A DNA stretch of 64,000 nucleotides from Archangium sp. Lineage in GTDB: Bacteria; Myxococcota; Myxococcia; Myxococcales; Myxococcaceae. Position numbers and translations under genes: made by a program. A model generated the notes under the pieces. That model was not told the origin of the DNA. It did not search any database and was given only the letters and a program-made list of their open reading frames with translations. The DNA is taken from positions 103,120-167,119 of the forward strand of contig JALHMW010000010.1 of assembly GCA_022843845.1 (NCBI GenBank), in the 5' to 3' direction. Every line of letters starts with the position of its first letter. Position 1 is the stretch's first letter. Below are positions 1 through 9,112 of the stretch, piece by piece.

Positions 1-5
1 GCGTC

Positions 6-164
6 ATGGAGCCAGCGATGCCCACCCTCGAACAGAACAACGGCCTCTGGGTCGTCCGCGTCGAACGCGACAACGGCAAGGTGCAGGAATACCGCTGCGC
101 CACCGAACAACAGGCGCGCGCGCTCGCGCTGGTGCTGGCGCCGAGGCCTCAGCCGCTCAACTAA
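6..164 (+). CDS. Small hypothetical protein (left-edge gene)
   Basis: A short reading frame of 52 residues ends in TAA one base before the end of the convergent thiL gene. Two in-frame ATGs (positions 6 and 18) are possible starts, and the frame is also open to the window edge, so the gene may begin upstream. The visible protein is soluble and mixed-charge, with no membrane segment. It has a beta-hairpin-like centre (LWVVRVERDNG), then an Ala/Gln-rich probable helix and a Pro-rich tail. I do not recognise a family. Codon use is high-GC like its neighbours, which supports real coding sequence. Confidence 0.5.
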   Translation: MEPAMPTLEQNNGLWVVRVERDNGKVQEYRCATEQQARALALVLAPRPQPLN

Positions 165-165
165 A

Positions 166-1143
166 TTAGAAGTGCTGGTACCCGCCACGCCCGCTCCGCT
201 CCCGTCCATCGACGGTGAGCCGCCGGGTCCGCGTCACGACGCCAATCGGAAATGCGCCCTGCCCCACCGCTGACAGGCGCTGCTCGAACTCGCGGGCCCT
301 CGACGGTGGAACGGTGACGGCGAGCACGTAGTCTTCTCCGCCCGTCAGCGCGTGACGATGCACGTGCTTCTCGGACGCGCACCACAGCAGCAGCGCCTCC
401 AACACCGGGAGCGCGCCCGTCTCGAGCGACATGCCGACCTCCGAGGCTTCGCAGACGTGGCCGAGGTCCTGCACGAGGCCATCGCTCACGTCGACGCCGG
501 CTGAGGCGAAGCGCGCGGCCTCGAGGCCCCAGCGCACGTGCGGAGACGGCGAGCGCTGCGCGAGCACCAGCGCCTCCCACGATGGGTCGACCTTCACGGG
601 CCCTCGCGACGACGGCTGGCGCTTCGCGTTCGAGAGCACCTCGAGGCCGGCTGACGCGCTCCCGAGCGGACCTGAGACGTAGACGCGGTGACCGGGCCGC
701 GCGCCCGAACGCGTCATCGCGCGACGGCCGAGCGGCACCTCTCCAGCGAGCGTCACGGTGACCGACAACTGCGACGCCTTCGTCACGTTGCCGCCGATGA
801 GCGACACGCCGTGCGCCGCCGCGAGCGCCGCCATGCCCGACGAGAGGGCGCGAAGGTCTTTGTCCGAGAAGCCAACGGGCAACTGGAGCGCGCACACCGC
901 CCACGTGGGCTTCGCGCCCATGGCCGCCACGTCAGACAGGTTCACCGCGAGCGCCTTGTGCCCGATGTCGGCGAGGCGAAAGGTCTGCCGCGAGAAGTGA
1001 ACGCCCTCGACCACCGCGTCGGTGGTGACGACCTGCTGGTGCTTCGTCGGCGGGAGGAGCGCGGCGTCGTCTCCCGGCCCACCCGGTGAGGGTCGCAACG
1101 AGAAGGCCTCCAGAAAGGCGGCGATGCGCTGGAACTCGTTCAT
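166..1143 (-). CDS. thiL: Thiamine-monophosphate kinase
   Basis: ThiL phosphorylates thiamine monophosphate to thiamine diphosphate with ATP in the cytoplasm, the last step of cofactor B1 synthesis. The 325-residue product has the family length and landmarks: GDDAA near residue 24, the TTDAVVEGVHF segment near 40, GHKALAVNLSDVAAMGA near 61, and VDVSDGL in the second half. These build the ATP- and metal-binding site of the PurM/ThiL fold. The segment at 117-122 is GGNVTK where GGDT-type residues are usual, a modest deviation. The gene stands alone, divergent from the kinase at 1230 and tail-to-tail with the left-edge gene. No other thi gene or TPP riboswitch was seen. Confidence 0.93.
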   Translation of the reverse strand: MNEFQRIAAFLEAFSLRPSPGGPGDDAALLPPTKHQQVVTTDAVVEGVHFSRQTFRLADIGHKALAVNLSDVAAMGAKPTWAVCALQLPVGFSDKDLRALSSGMAALAAAHGVSLIGGNVTKASQLSVTVTLAGEVPLGRRAMTRSGARPGHRVYVSGPLGSASAGLEVLSNAKRQPSSRGPVKVDPSWEALVLAQRSPSPHVRWGLEAARFASAGVDVSDGLVQDLGHVCEASEVGMSLETGALPVLEALLLWCASEKHVHRHALTGGEDYVLAVTVPPSRAREFEQRLSAVGQGAFPIGVVTRTRRLTVDGRERSGRGGYQHF

Positions 1144-1229
1144 TGGGCGCCACGCTACCCCGGGAGCGCTCGAACACGTTTGTTGTGTGGGCTCGCCCGT
1201 CCGAAACGAGGCATGCTGGCCCGGTCGCC

Positions 1230-2834
1230 GTGACGCCCCTTCGCTTTGGCCGGTACTTTCTGCTCAAGAAGCTCGCCGTCGGTGGCATGGGCGAAGTGTG
1301 GCTCGCGCGCGTGGCGGGTGACTCCGACGAGCAGCCGCCCATCGTCGTGAAGCGCCTGCTCGCGCACCTCAAGGAAGACCAGGAGTTCGTGAACATGTTC
1401 TTCGACGAGGCGCGCATCGCGGCGGCCCTCGATCACCAGAACATCGCGCGCATCGAAGACCTCGGCGAAGTCGGCGGCGACTACTACATCGCGATGGAGT
1501 TCGTGCACGGCATGAGCTTCGGCGACGTGGTGAACGCCGCGCTCGAAGCCGGCACCGACATGCCGGTCGCGCTCAAGTGCCGTGTCGTCGCCGAGGCCGC
1601 TGCGGCGCTCGACTTCGCCCACCACGCGAAGACCGAAGCCGGCGCGCCGCTCGAGCTCATTCACCGCGACGTCTCGCCGCAGAACATCATGGTGGGCTTC
1701 GACGGCTCGGTGAAGCTCATCGACTTCGGCGTCGCGCGGGCGGCCAACAAGCTGACCCGCACCGCGACCGGCATCATCAAGGGCAAGTACGCGTACATGT
1801 CGCCCGAGCAGGCCTGGGGCAAAGACCTCGACGGGCGCAGCGACCTCTTCGGCCTCGGCATCGTGTTGTGGGAGGTGCTGGCGCTCGAGCGATTGTTCAA
1901 GCGCGAGAACGACACGGCGACGCTGCGCGCAGTGGTGGGCGCCGAGATCGAGCCGCCGTCGAAGAAAGAGCTCACCGTTCCCAAAGCGCTCGACGCCATC
2001 GTGCTCAAGTCGCTCGCCAGAGACCTGGGCGCCCGCTTCCAGACTGGCACGGAGTTCAAGAAGGCGCTCGAGGCGTTCCTCACGAAGCAGCGGCTGCCGG
2101 CGACGAAGGCGCACCTCGCGGGGTGGATGCAGAAGCTCTTTCCCGAAGAGGCGCGCGCGCAGCTCCCGGCACACCCCGAGCCGTCGAGCCCCGGAGAGCG
2201 ATCGTCGCCCGTGCTCAAGCCTGCCATCGAGAACCCGAAGCTGCCCCGCTCGCGCGTGCTCGACACCTCGGAGCTGGAGCAGCGCATCGCCTCGGCCGGC
2301 AGCGGCGCGATTCGTGGGCTGTTCTGCAACGCGCTGCTCGCGGCGGTGATGAAGCTCGCGGGGCCGGTCGCCGACCAGAAGGTACGCAAGGCCGCGGCCG
2401 AGCCGAAGCCGTACGTCGATCAGCTCTCGTACCCGACGACCGAGTTCCTGCGCATGTTGTGGAAGGCCGTGGAGCAGGTGCTCCCGAAGGCGCGCAACGT
2501 CGACGAGGCGTTCGAGCTGCTCGGCGCCGCGATGATGGATGGGCTGGTGCGCTCTCCGTTCGGCAAGGCGCTCGAGGGCCAGAAGGAGCGCTTCCCCGAC
2601 GCCATCTTGAAGCCGCTGCTCGCGACGCTGAACCCGATGATCGCGCCCGGCCAGCGCCTGGTGTCGAGCGTCGCGCCCGGCCGCGCGGTGCTGGTGTTCA
2701 AGGACGAGGTGCTGCCGATTCAGCTCTACATCGGCCTGCTCCGCTCGCTCGTGCAGGCGTTCTATCGACTGCCCATCGAGGCCCGCTGGGAGAAGCCGAG
2801 CGCCCAGCGCATCGAGCTGTCCATCGCGTGGTGA
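1230..2834 (+). CDS. Ser/Thr protein kinase with C-terminal DUF2378-like domain
   Basis: This is a eukaryotic-like protein kinase of 534 residues from a GTG start. The start was chosen because the glycine loop lies only about 16 residues in, and the frame upstream runs into thiL and its promoter. All catalytic elements are visible: glycine loop VGGMGEVW (17-24), Lys41 in VVKRLL, the alpha-C Glu near 60, HRDVSPQN (145-152), DFG (165-167) and a SPEQAWG substrate loop near 191. No transmembrane segment follows. Instead a linker leads to a C-terminal domain of about 190 residues (roughly 345-534) that resembles DUF2378 (TIGR02265), a paralogous family best known from Myxococcus; this match is from memory of the family pattern. 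The stop codon overlaps the GTG of the next gene, so the methyltransferase is probably co-translated. Confidence 0.88.
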   Translation: MTPLRFGRYFLLKKLAVGGMGEVWLARVAGDSDEQPPIVVKRLLAHLKEDQEFVNMFFDEARIAAALDHQNIARIEDLGEVGGDYYIAMEFVHGMSFGDVVNAALEAGTDMPVALKCRVVAEAAAALDFAHHAKTEAGAPLELIHRDVSPQNIMVGFDGSVKLIDFGVARAANKLTRTATGIIKGKYAYMSPEQAWGKDLDGRSDLFGLGIVLWEVLALERLFKRENDTATLRAVVGAEIEPPSKKELTVPKALDAIVLKSLARDLGARFQTGTEFKKALEAFLTKQRLPATKAHLAGWMQKLFPEEARAQLPAHPEPSSPGERSSPVLKPAIENPKLPRSRVLDTSELEQRIASAGSGAIRGLFCNALLAAVMKLAGPVADQKVRKAAAEPKPYVDQLSYPTTEFLRMLWKAVEQVLPKARNVDEAFELLGAAMMDGLVRSPFGKALEGQKERFPDAILKPLLATLNPMIAPGQRLVSSVAPGRAVLVFKDEVLPIQLYIGLLRSLVQAFYRLPIEARWEKPSAQRIELSIAW

Positions 2835-3613
2835 GTGACGGCTACATCCACGGCGGCACCGACGCGCGCGAGGTGGCCCGGCTCGAGAAGCAGGCCGACT
2901 TCGTCTCGGGTTTCACGTTCCCGCTGTTCGACGCGGCGACGGGACAGCGGGTGCTCGATCTCGCGTGTGGTGTCGGTGCGATGGCAGTGCGGCTCGAGCG
3001 CGCGTTTCCCGGCATCGAGCTCGTCGGCGTCGACCTCTCGAGGCAGCAGCTCGCCGCGTGCCGCGCCAACCACGCGGAGCTCGCCGTCGCCCGCGCCAAC
3101 GGCGAGTCGCTCCCTTTTGCTGATGCGACCTTCGACCGCGTGCACTGCTCGTGGATGCTGGAGCACGTGCCCCGGCCGCAAGCCATCGTCACCGAGGTCT
3201 GTCGCGTCTTGAAGCCAGGCGGGAGCTGTCAGTTCGTCGAGGTCGACAACTGGTCGCTCTCGACGCGGCCCCACCTGCCCAAGGTGCACGAGCTGCTCGC
3301 GTTGCTGAACGCGGCGCAGGTTCGGGCCGGTGGCGACCCGGCGATTGGGCCGAAGCTGGCGCCGCTCTTCACGGCCGCAGGGTTCTCGCGCTTCACGCTC
3401 CAGCCCGTGCAGCTCGTCGCGACGCCGGCCGACCCGCGGTTTCTGACGGCGTTCATCGAGGAGTGGGTGGAGATCTTCGAGAGCCTCGACGAGTCACTCG
3501 GCGCGCAGACGGCCAGCCTCATCGTGACCGCGACGTCGCAGCTTCGGGCGCTCCTGCAGGCCTCTGACGTCGAGCTTCGCTACACGCCGTGGGTCGCCCG
3601 CGGCATTCGGTGA
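2831..3613 (+). CDS. Class I SAM-dependent methyltransferase (UbiE/Methyltransf_11-like)
   Basis: A 260-residue class I methyltransferase of unknown substrate. Motif I is VLDLACGVG (41-49), with the acidic ribose-binding end of strand 2 at GVDLS (66-70). The post-motif LPFADATFDRVHCSWMLEH is typical of the UbiE/Methyltransf_11 group, and VCRVLKPGG is the usual motif-III element. The GTG start overlaps the kinase stop by four bases (GTGA), so the two are expected to be made together. Whether the methyltransferase acts in the kinase pathway is inference only. The C-terminal 100 residues form a helical cap that probably sets substrate choice. It ends eight bases before the convergent MATE gene. 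Confidence 0.85.
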   Translation: MSDGYIHGGTDAREVARLEKQADFVSGFTFPLFDAATGQRVLDLACGVGAMAVRLERAFPGIELVGVDLSRQQLAACRANHAELAVARANGESLPFADATFDRVHCSWMLEHVPRPQAIVTEVCRVLKPGGSCQFVEVDNWSLSTRPHLPKVHELLALLNAAQVRAGGDPAIGPKLAPLFTAAGFSRFTLQPVQLVATPADPRFLTAFIEEWVEIFESLDESLGAQTASLIVTATSQLRALLQASDVELRYTPWVARGIR

Positions 3614-3621
3614 GCGGGCGA

Positions 3622-4986
3622 CTACGCGGTCTCGCGCGCCTGAGGCCCCGTGGGCTCGAGCGACTGCACGTCTTGACGGCTCAGCCACTGAAACCGCAGG
3701 AACACCGCGACGGCGACGACCGACAAGCCAACTGACAGGCCCCACCACAAGCCAACGACGCCGTGGCTGCCTCGCACGCCGAGCCACCACGAGAGCGGCA
3801 GGCCGATCGCCCAGTGACCGATGAGATTGGCGATGAAGGTGAAGCGCGTGTCCGCGTACCCGCGCAAGACACCAGCGCCGACGCCCTGCACACCGTCGGA
3901 GATCTGAAACACCGCCGTCACCGCGAACAGTGACGCCGCGACGCCGACGACACCTTCGTTCGGTGACAACAGGCGCGCGAGCGGCTCGGGAACGAGGACG
4001 AACATGAGCGCCGTCGCCGACATGAACGCAGCGCCGCTCGCGAAGGCGACCAGCCCCGAGCGCCGCGCCGCCGGGAGATTCCTCGCGCCGACGCCCCAAC
4101 CGACCCGCACACTCCCGGCGCTGCCGATGCCGACGGCGACACAGAACGTGAGGCTGGCCCAGGTGAGCGCGACCTGATGCGCGGCGCTGCTCGAGGCGCC
4201 AAGCCGCGCGGCCAACAACCCGGCGAGCCCGAAGACGCCGCCCTCCGCGAGCAGGTGCAGGCCGACCGGGAGCCCGAGCCGCGCAGCCCTCCACACCGCC
4301 CCGACGTCCAGCGAACGCCGCACGCCCTCGAGGCGTGGACCCAGCGCCGGCACCAGCACGAGGAACTGAAGCCACGTGCACACCGTCGTCGCGATGGCGG
4401 CGCCCGCGATGCCCATCGCTGGAATCGGCCCGGCGCCAAAGACGAGCACCACGTCGAGCCCAAAGTTGACGACGTTCGCGAAGACCATCGCTCCGACGAT
4501 GGCCCGCGTTCGACCGAGGCCCTGCAGGTACGAGCGCGCGCCGACGAAGAGCAACTGCCCCGCGACACCGGGGAGTCGAACGTCGATGTAGGTCAGCGCG
4601 CCGTCGGCGACGTCAGGCGCGACGCCGACCACCCGGAGCAACGGCCCCATCGACACGAGCGGCACCAGCAACACCAACGACGTCGTCAGCGCGAGCCACA
4701 CGCCCGTCCAGTAGTGTGAGCGCGCATCAGCGGGCCGCTTCGCGCCGATGGCCTGCGAGACGAGCGGGTCGAGCGCCATCATCACGCCCATGCCGAAGAA
4801 CATCACCGTGAAGGTGAGTGAGTTCCCGAGGCCCGCAGCAGCCTGCGCCGTCTCGGACAAGCGGCCCACCACCGCGGTGTCCACCAGGCCCATCAGCGCC
4901 TGGCCGGCCTGCGCGAGGGCGAGCGGGAGCGCCAGCGTCCACAGCGCCTTGAGCTCGTCGGTGATGGGTCGGGGCGACGGAGACAT
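3622..4986 (-). CDS. MATE family multidrug/toxin extrusion transporter
   Basis: A polytopic inner-membrane protein of 454 residues with about 12 hydrophobic segments in two related halves, the MATE (NorM/DinF) layout. The N-terminal pattern LALPLALAQAGQALMGLVDTAVVGRLSE is characteristic of the first MATE helices. These transporters exchange Na+ or H+ for cationic drugs or metabolites; the substrate cannot be read from sequence. The gene lies 39 bases downstream of the aldehyde dehydrogenase on the same strand, so read-through from that gene is plausible, though no functional link is evident. Confidence 0.9.
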   Translation of the reverse strand: MSPSPRPITDELKALWTLALPLALAQAGQALMGLVDTAVVGRLSETAQAAAGLGNSLTFTVMFFGMGVMMALDPLVSQAIGAKRPADARSHYWTGVWLALTTSLVLLVPLVSMGPLLRVVGVAPDVADGALTYIDVRLPGVAGQLLFVGARSYLQGLGRTRAIVGAMVFANVVNFGLDVVLVFGAGPIPAMGIAGAAIATTVCTWLQFLVLVPALGPRLEGVRRSLDVGAVWRAARLGLPVGLHLLAEGGVFGLAGLLAARLGASSSAAHQVALTWASLTFCVAVGIGSAGSVRVGWGVGARNLPAARRSGLVAFASGAAFMSATALMFVLVPEPLARLLSPNEGVVGVAASLFAVTAVFQISDGVQGVGAGVLRGYADTRFTFIANLIGHWAIGLPLSWWLGVRGSHGVVGLWWGLSVGLSVVAVAVFLRFQWLSRQDVQSLEPTGPQARETA

Positions 4987-5025
4987 GGCGGCGGAGAGCG
5001 ACGAACAGCGGCGCGGCGCCTGACG

Positions 5026-6651
5026 TCAGGGCCGCGAGAGGAACGCGTCGAGCACGGCTCGCTCCTGCGCCTGCACGAGCACCGGCCGGCTGAACGACAG
5101 CAGCGCCTCTTTGAGGGACAACGTGCCGAAGCCCGACTTGTCCGCCGCGCTGAAGCCGAAGGAGTCGGGGCCGCGCTGGCAGACGTCGTTCACGTTCACG
5201 CGCGCGACGAAGCGGGTGAACTTTCGAACCAGCGCCCGTGCGCTCGCCGCCTGGCCCCACACCGAGGCCTGCTGACCGAACGGAGAATGACGTTGCCACT
5301 CGAGCACCTGCTCGACGTCGTCGAACGCCGCGACGGGGACGATGGGGCCGAACTGCTCCTCGTGGAACAGCCGCATGCCCTGCTTCACCTCGGCGACGAC
5401 CGCCGGGCGCATGATGGAGAACGCGCCGCGACCACCATTCGTGTTGCGCACGCTGGCGCCCTTCGAGACGGCGTCATCGATGAGCGCGCGCATCGCGTCC
5501 AGCTTGGTCTCCTCAGGCAATGGCGTGATGCCGACCCCGGGCTGCCAGGGCATGCCGGCCTCGAGCGCGTCGACCCGCGTGGAGATCTTCGTGACGAGCG
5601 CGTCGAACACCGTGCGGTGCGCGTAGACGAGCTTCTCGGCGGTGCAGCGCTGGCCGTTGAAGCCGAGCCCACCCTTCACGATGGCGGTCGCGGCGGCGTC
5701 GAGGTCGGCGTCGGGCAGCACCACGCACGGGTTCTTCGCGCCCAGCCCCAGGATCTTGTGGAGCGTGATGGGCGTCGGGTGCGCGCGCATGATGGCGTTG
5801 GCGGCGCCTTCGCTCCCGATGAACGCGAGCACGTCGACGACGCCGCTCGGGTTGCCGGCCACGTCGAGCTCGGTCGACGACATCACCGCGGGGATCACCA
5901 CGCGGCCGTCACCGGGCATCAGGCTGACGACGCCCTTCGGGAAGCAGTCGCGGAACGCCTCGAGGAGCACCAGGTTCGCGAGCACTCCGAATCGCGGCGT
6001 CTTGGCGATGACGACGTTGCCCATCAAGAGCGCGGGGATGACGGTCGTGAGGAACTCGTTCACCGGGTAGTTGAAGGGCGCGACGCAGAGCACGAGGCCA
6101 AGCGGGCGGCGATGGGTGCGCGCGTAGTGCTGTTTGGAACCCGCCGAGCCGTGCTGCACCGAGAGGTCGGCCGCGCGCAGGTGCTGGAGCTCTTTGACGG
6201 TGTTGCGGATGTACTCGACGCTGCGGGTGACCTCGTCACGTGACGAGCTCCACGCCTTGCCGATCTCCCACATGAGCAGCGTGGCGATCTCGTCGGTCTT
6301 TGCTTCCACCGCTGCGGCGAAGCGCTCGACGGCGGCGATGCGACTCTCGACGTGCAGCGACGGCCACTCCCCTTCGCCATGTTTCCAGGCGCGCTCGGCA
6401 GCGGCGACGGCGAGCTTCGCGTCGTCGGCGGTCAGCTGGGCCTCGTGGCCGAGCAGCATCGTCGTCACTGCAGGCCCGAGCCGAACGGCGACGCGCGAAC
6501 GCACCTCGCGGGCCTGACCGGTCCACGGAAGCACCTCGCCGTCGACCAACCAGCGCGGCCCGTGCTTCGACACGTCGACGCGAACCTTCGCGGGCACGTC
6601 GGCCGCGACGGGGAACAGCATCGCGAGGGCGTCGTCGTTCCAATCGCTCAT
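5026..6651 (-). CDS. Aldehyde dehydrogenase family protein, GapN-like, lacking the general-base Glu
   Basis: A 541-residue NAD(P)-dependent aldehyde dehydrogenase. The closest pattern I know is non-phosphorylating glyceraldehyde-3-phosphate dehydrogenase (GapN): FNYP with oxyanion Asn194, the active-site region GFNGQRCTAEK with nucleophile Cys336, and near the C-terminus RGPDSFGFSAADKSGFGT. The protein is somewhat longer than typical GapN, from an N-terminal extension. The striking feature is ILGLGAKNP at 300-308, where the family has an LELGGK-type motif. The general-base Glu is replaced by Gly302, exactly 34 residues before Cys336, the spacing of Glu268/Cys302 in classical enzymes. The start is the ATG at 6651; a GTG-free upstream extension exists but would remove the intergenic space. 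Function as a true dehydrogenase is therefore uncertain. Confidence 0.82.
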   Translation of the reverse strand: MSDWNDDALAMLFPVAADVPAKVRVDVSKHGPRWLVDGEVLPWTGQAREVRSRVAVRLGPAVTTMLLGHEAQLTADDAKLAVAAAERAWKHGEGEWPSLHVESRIAAVERFAAAVEAKTDEIATLLMWEIGKAWSSSRDEVTRSVEYIRNTVKELQHLRAADLSVQHGSAGSKQHYARTHRRPLGLVLCVAPFNYPVNEFLTTVIPALLMGNVVIAKTPRFGVLANLVLLEAFRDCFPKGVVSLMPGDGRVVIPAVMSSTELDVAGNPSGVVDVLAFIGSEGAANAIMRAHPTPITLHKILGLGAKNPCVVLPDADLDAAATAIVKGGLGFNGQRCTAEKLVYAHRTVFDALVTKISTRVDALEAGMPWQPGVGITPLPEETKLDAMRALIDDAVSKGASVRNTNGGRGAFSIMRPAVVAEVKQGMRLFHEEQFGPIVPVAAFDDVEQVLEWQRHSPFGQQASVWGQAASARALVRKFTRFVARVNVNDVCQRGPDSFGFSAADKSGFGTLSLKEALLSFSRPVLVQAQERAVLDAFLSRP

Positions 6652-6733
6652 GGGGCGCACCTTGCCACGGTGACGCAAAGCTGGTCGTCACGATTGAGTC
6701 GACGCCATCGCTCCCTGGACGTACCGTCGATTC

Positions 6734-7291
6734 ATGCGACCACGCGTCTCGGTGTACCTGGGCGTCAGCCTCGACCTTCGCATCGCGCGAGACGACGGAA
6801 GGCTCGACTGGCTGGAGCGCTACAGCGACCCATCTGTCGGCGACTACGGCTACGCGGCGTTCATGGCGACGGTGGACACGCTCGTCATGGGCCGCTCCAC
6901 GTTCGACACGGTGCTTGGGTTCGGCGCGTGGCCGTTCGCCGCGAAGCGGGTGGTGGTGTTCACCAACCGCCCACTCGACACCAACCCCGGCGTCGAGACC
7001 GTCTCGGGGTCGCTCGTCAGCGCGCTCGAGTCGCTCCATTCTCGCGGCGCCCGTCACGTCTATCTCGACGGTGGAAGGCTCGTGCAGCAGGGACTCACCG
7101 AAGGCGTCGTCGACGCGCTGACGTTGTCCATCGTTCCCCACCTGTTGGGCAGCGGTCGACCGCTCTTCACCAACGGGTTGCCGGAGCTCGCGCTGCAGCT
7201 CGTCGGCAGTCAGGCGTTCCCGACGGGCCTGGTGCAGCTGCGCTATCAGCGCGCCGAGGCCGCGCCCGGCACCACCGGCGTCGAGCGCTGA
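6734..7291 (+). CDS. Dihydrofolate reductase-like protein (RibD C-terminal family)
   Basis: A 185-residue soluble protein of the DHFR/RibD-C fold. The N-terminal strand VSVYLGVSLDLRIAR is followed by VDTLVMGRSTFDTVLGFG, VVVFTNRP, and the later RHVYLDGGRLVQQGLTEGVVDALTLSIVPHLLGSGRPLF. That series is diagnostic for the RibD C-terminal family that binds NADPH. These stand-alone proteins are often of unknown substrate and are distinct from the true FolA encoded near 18.8 kb. The gene is divergent from the aldehyde dehydrogenase (82 bases between starts) and overlaps the end of the iron permease gene by 46 bases, tail to tail. Confidence 0.85.
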   Translation: MRPRVSVYLGVSLDLRIARDDGRLDWLERYSDPSVGDYGYAAFMATVDTLVMGRSTFDTVLGFGAWPFAAKRVVVFTNRPLDTNPGVETVSGSLVSALESLHSRGARHVYLDGGRLVQQGLTEGVVDALTLSIVPHLLGSGRPLFTNGLPELALQLVGSQAFPTGLVQLRYQRAEAAPGTTGVER

Positions 7292-9078
7292 CGGCGGCTC
7301 CACAGCCACCAACTCAGCGGCAGCGCAGCGAGCGCCACCTGCGGCAGCACCGTGAGCCAGTCGGGAAAGAGGCCCAGCGGCGCGAAGGTGACGAACGGCA
7401 TCGGCGCGAGCGGCAACACGCCAAGCTCTTGCAGCCCGTGGAGGCCCTTGCCCAGCAGCATCACGGCCGTCGCGATGAGGAGCACCGTCGACACGTTGAA
7501 GAGCGTCTTCATCGGCAGCTTGAACCCGACGGTGCGCACGAAGAGGACGAAGCCCAGCAACGCGACGAGACCGGCGAGTGAGCCCCACACCACGCCATCG
7601 CGGGAGTCGGCGGCGAGGCCCTGGAGGAACAGCGCGGTCTCGACCGTCTCACGGCCGACCGAGGTGAACGAGATGGTGAAGAGCCCGAGCGCGCTCCCGC
7701 TGCCAAGTGCGTCTTTCATCTTCGCGCGCAGGTCACCCATCATCGCGCTGACGTTCGCGCGCGCGTTGAGCCAGAGCGCCGCGTAGAGGAGCAGGCCGAC
7801 GGCGAAGAGCGCGACCACTGTCTCGAGCCATTCCCGGTTGGCGCCTGCGAGCAGTGACTGGCCGAAGACGAAGGCGACGACGCCGAAGACGAGCGCAGAG
7901 ATCCACCCTGCGTGAACGATCCTCACCTGTGCGTCAGCGCCCATCTTCTTCATCACCGCGAGCAACGCGCCGACGACGATGGTGGCCTCGAAGCCTTCGC
8001 GCAGCAGAATGAAGAGGGCCGCAAAGAAGACGGACCAGAAGTCTCCACGGGTCGACGCGCTCGTGTCGGCCAGCAGCGCGAGGAGCTTCGACACTTCTGG
8101 CTCGAAGCCTTCACGGTTCTGCGCGGCGAGGCGGGTCTGGGTGAAGGCCTTCTCGAGCCGGTCGACGAGCTGCGGGTCTCGCGCGCGGAGCATCGGCTCG
8201 ATGGGCTCGAGGCCCAGCAGATAGGCGTCGACGACGGCTTTGCGCGCGGCGTCCCACTCGCCGTTCTTCGCCAGGCTGCGCGCAGTCTCGAGGCCCGCGC
8301 GCGCGACCGACATCGACGACGACGCATCGACGACCGGGAGCTCGCGCCGAGCACACGAAACACCATCGGCGCCCAGCTGCGCAGTGAGCTCCGCGTCGGT
8401 GGAGGTCGCGAGTGCCTCGAGCCACAGGGGCGCCCCCTTCGTCACGCAAGCGGGCTGCCTCAGGGAGAAAACGAAGAACGCCACGCTCCACCGCTCGGCA
8501 TCGGAGAGGGCTGCGAACGCTGGCATCGCCGTGCCCGTGATGCCGAACGTGGTGGTGTTGAAGACCTTGTACGGCGTGAGGGTCTCCATGCGCGCGGCGT
8601 CGTGAAAGTTGGCCGGCGCAGGCGTCATGCCGGTCGCGGCTGGTCCATCAGCACGGCCGTCGTTGCCGTGACAGCTCGCGCAATGAGTCGTGAAGAGCGT
8701 CTTGCCGGCAACGAGGTCGGGCGTCACGCGAGGTGAGCGTGAGAGGTTCTTCGCGGCGATGATCTCCCGCGCGAGCTCACGGCATTGCACGACGACACCT
8801 TCCGCGGGAGCCACGGCGTCGATGTCGGCTTTCAATTGCCGCGCGCGAACGAGGTACGGCGCGCCCTCGGGCCCAAGGTCGGTCAACGTCGCGATCGCCT
8901 CGTCAGCCAGACCTCGTTGTTCAGCGAGCTCGTCGGCGTTCTGCTCGGCGACCGCCGCGGCGTAGTCACCCTCGAGGTACTGCAGGAGCCCGACGACGCG
9001 GTGCCAGCCTGAGGCCGAGTCGTCTCCCAATGCGGCTGTGCTCAACACCAGCACGAACGTCAGGGTCCACGTGCGCAT
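7246..9078 (-). CDS. Cytochrome c domain-FTR1 family iron permease fusion
   Basis: A 610-residue envelope protein predicted to import iron. A signal peptide (about 1-18) leads to a helical periplasmic domain, then a cytochrome c domain with the haem motif CASCH (133-137) and a candidate axial Met in GTAMPAF near 185. The C-terminal 230 residues are an FTR1-type permease of about seven membrane helices with the two iron-binding REXXE motifs, REGFE in the first helix and RETVE later. The fused haem domain suggests redox handling of Fe(II)/Fe(III) during uptake. The ATG at 9078 was chosen because AAGGAG lies seven bases upstream and the signal peptide begins there; upstream sequence in frame has no coding character. 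A 23-base inverted repeat upstream may be an operator. Confidence 0.88.
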   Translation of the reverse strand: MRTWTLTFVLVLSTAALGDDSASGWHRVVGLLQYLEGDYAAAVAEQNADELAEQRGLADEAIATLTDLGPEGAPYLVRARQLKADIDAVAPAEGVVVQCRELAREIIAAKNLSRSPRVTPDLVAGKTLFTTHCASCHGNDGRADGPAATGMTPAPANFHDAARMETLTPYKVFNTTTFGITGTAMPAFAALSDAERWSVAFFVFSLRQPACVTKGAPLWLEALATSTDAELTAQLGADGVSCARRELPVVDASSSMSVARAGLETARSLAKNGEWDAARKAVVDAYLLGLEPIEPMLRARDPQLVDRLEKAFTQTRLAAQNREGFEPEVSKLLALLADTSASTRGDFWSVFFAALFILLREGFEATIVVGALLAVMKKMGADAQVRIVHAGWISALVFGVVAFVFGQSLLAGANREWLETVVALFAVGLLLYAALWLNARANVSAMMGDLRAKMKDALGSGSALGLFTISFTSVGRETVETALFLQGLAADSRDGVVWGSLAGLVALLGFVLFVRTVGFKLPMKTLFNVSTVLLIATAVMLLGKGLHGLQELGVLPLAPMPFVTFAPLGLFPDWLTVLPQVALAALPLSWWLWSRRQRSTPVVPGAASAR

Positions 9079-9112
9079 GAGGTCGCTCCTTGAAGAGCAG
9101 AGGAGCTTCGTC

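Noticed and set aside
1086..1229. N-terminal extension of the first kinase
   Set aside because: The extra 48 residues overlap thiL and its promoter, are Arg-rich, and lie before the normal kinase start.
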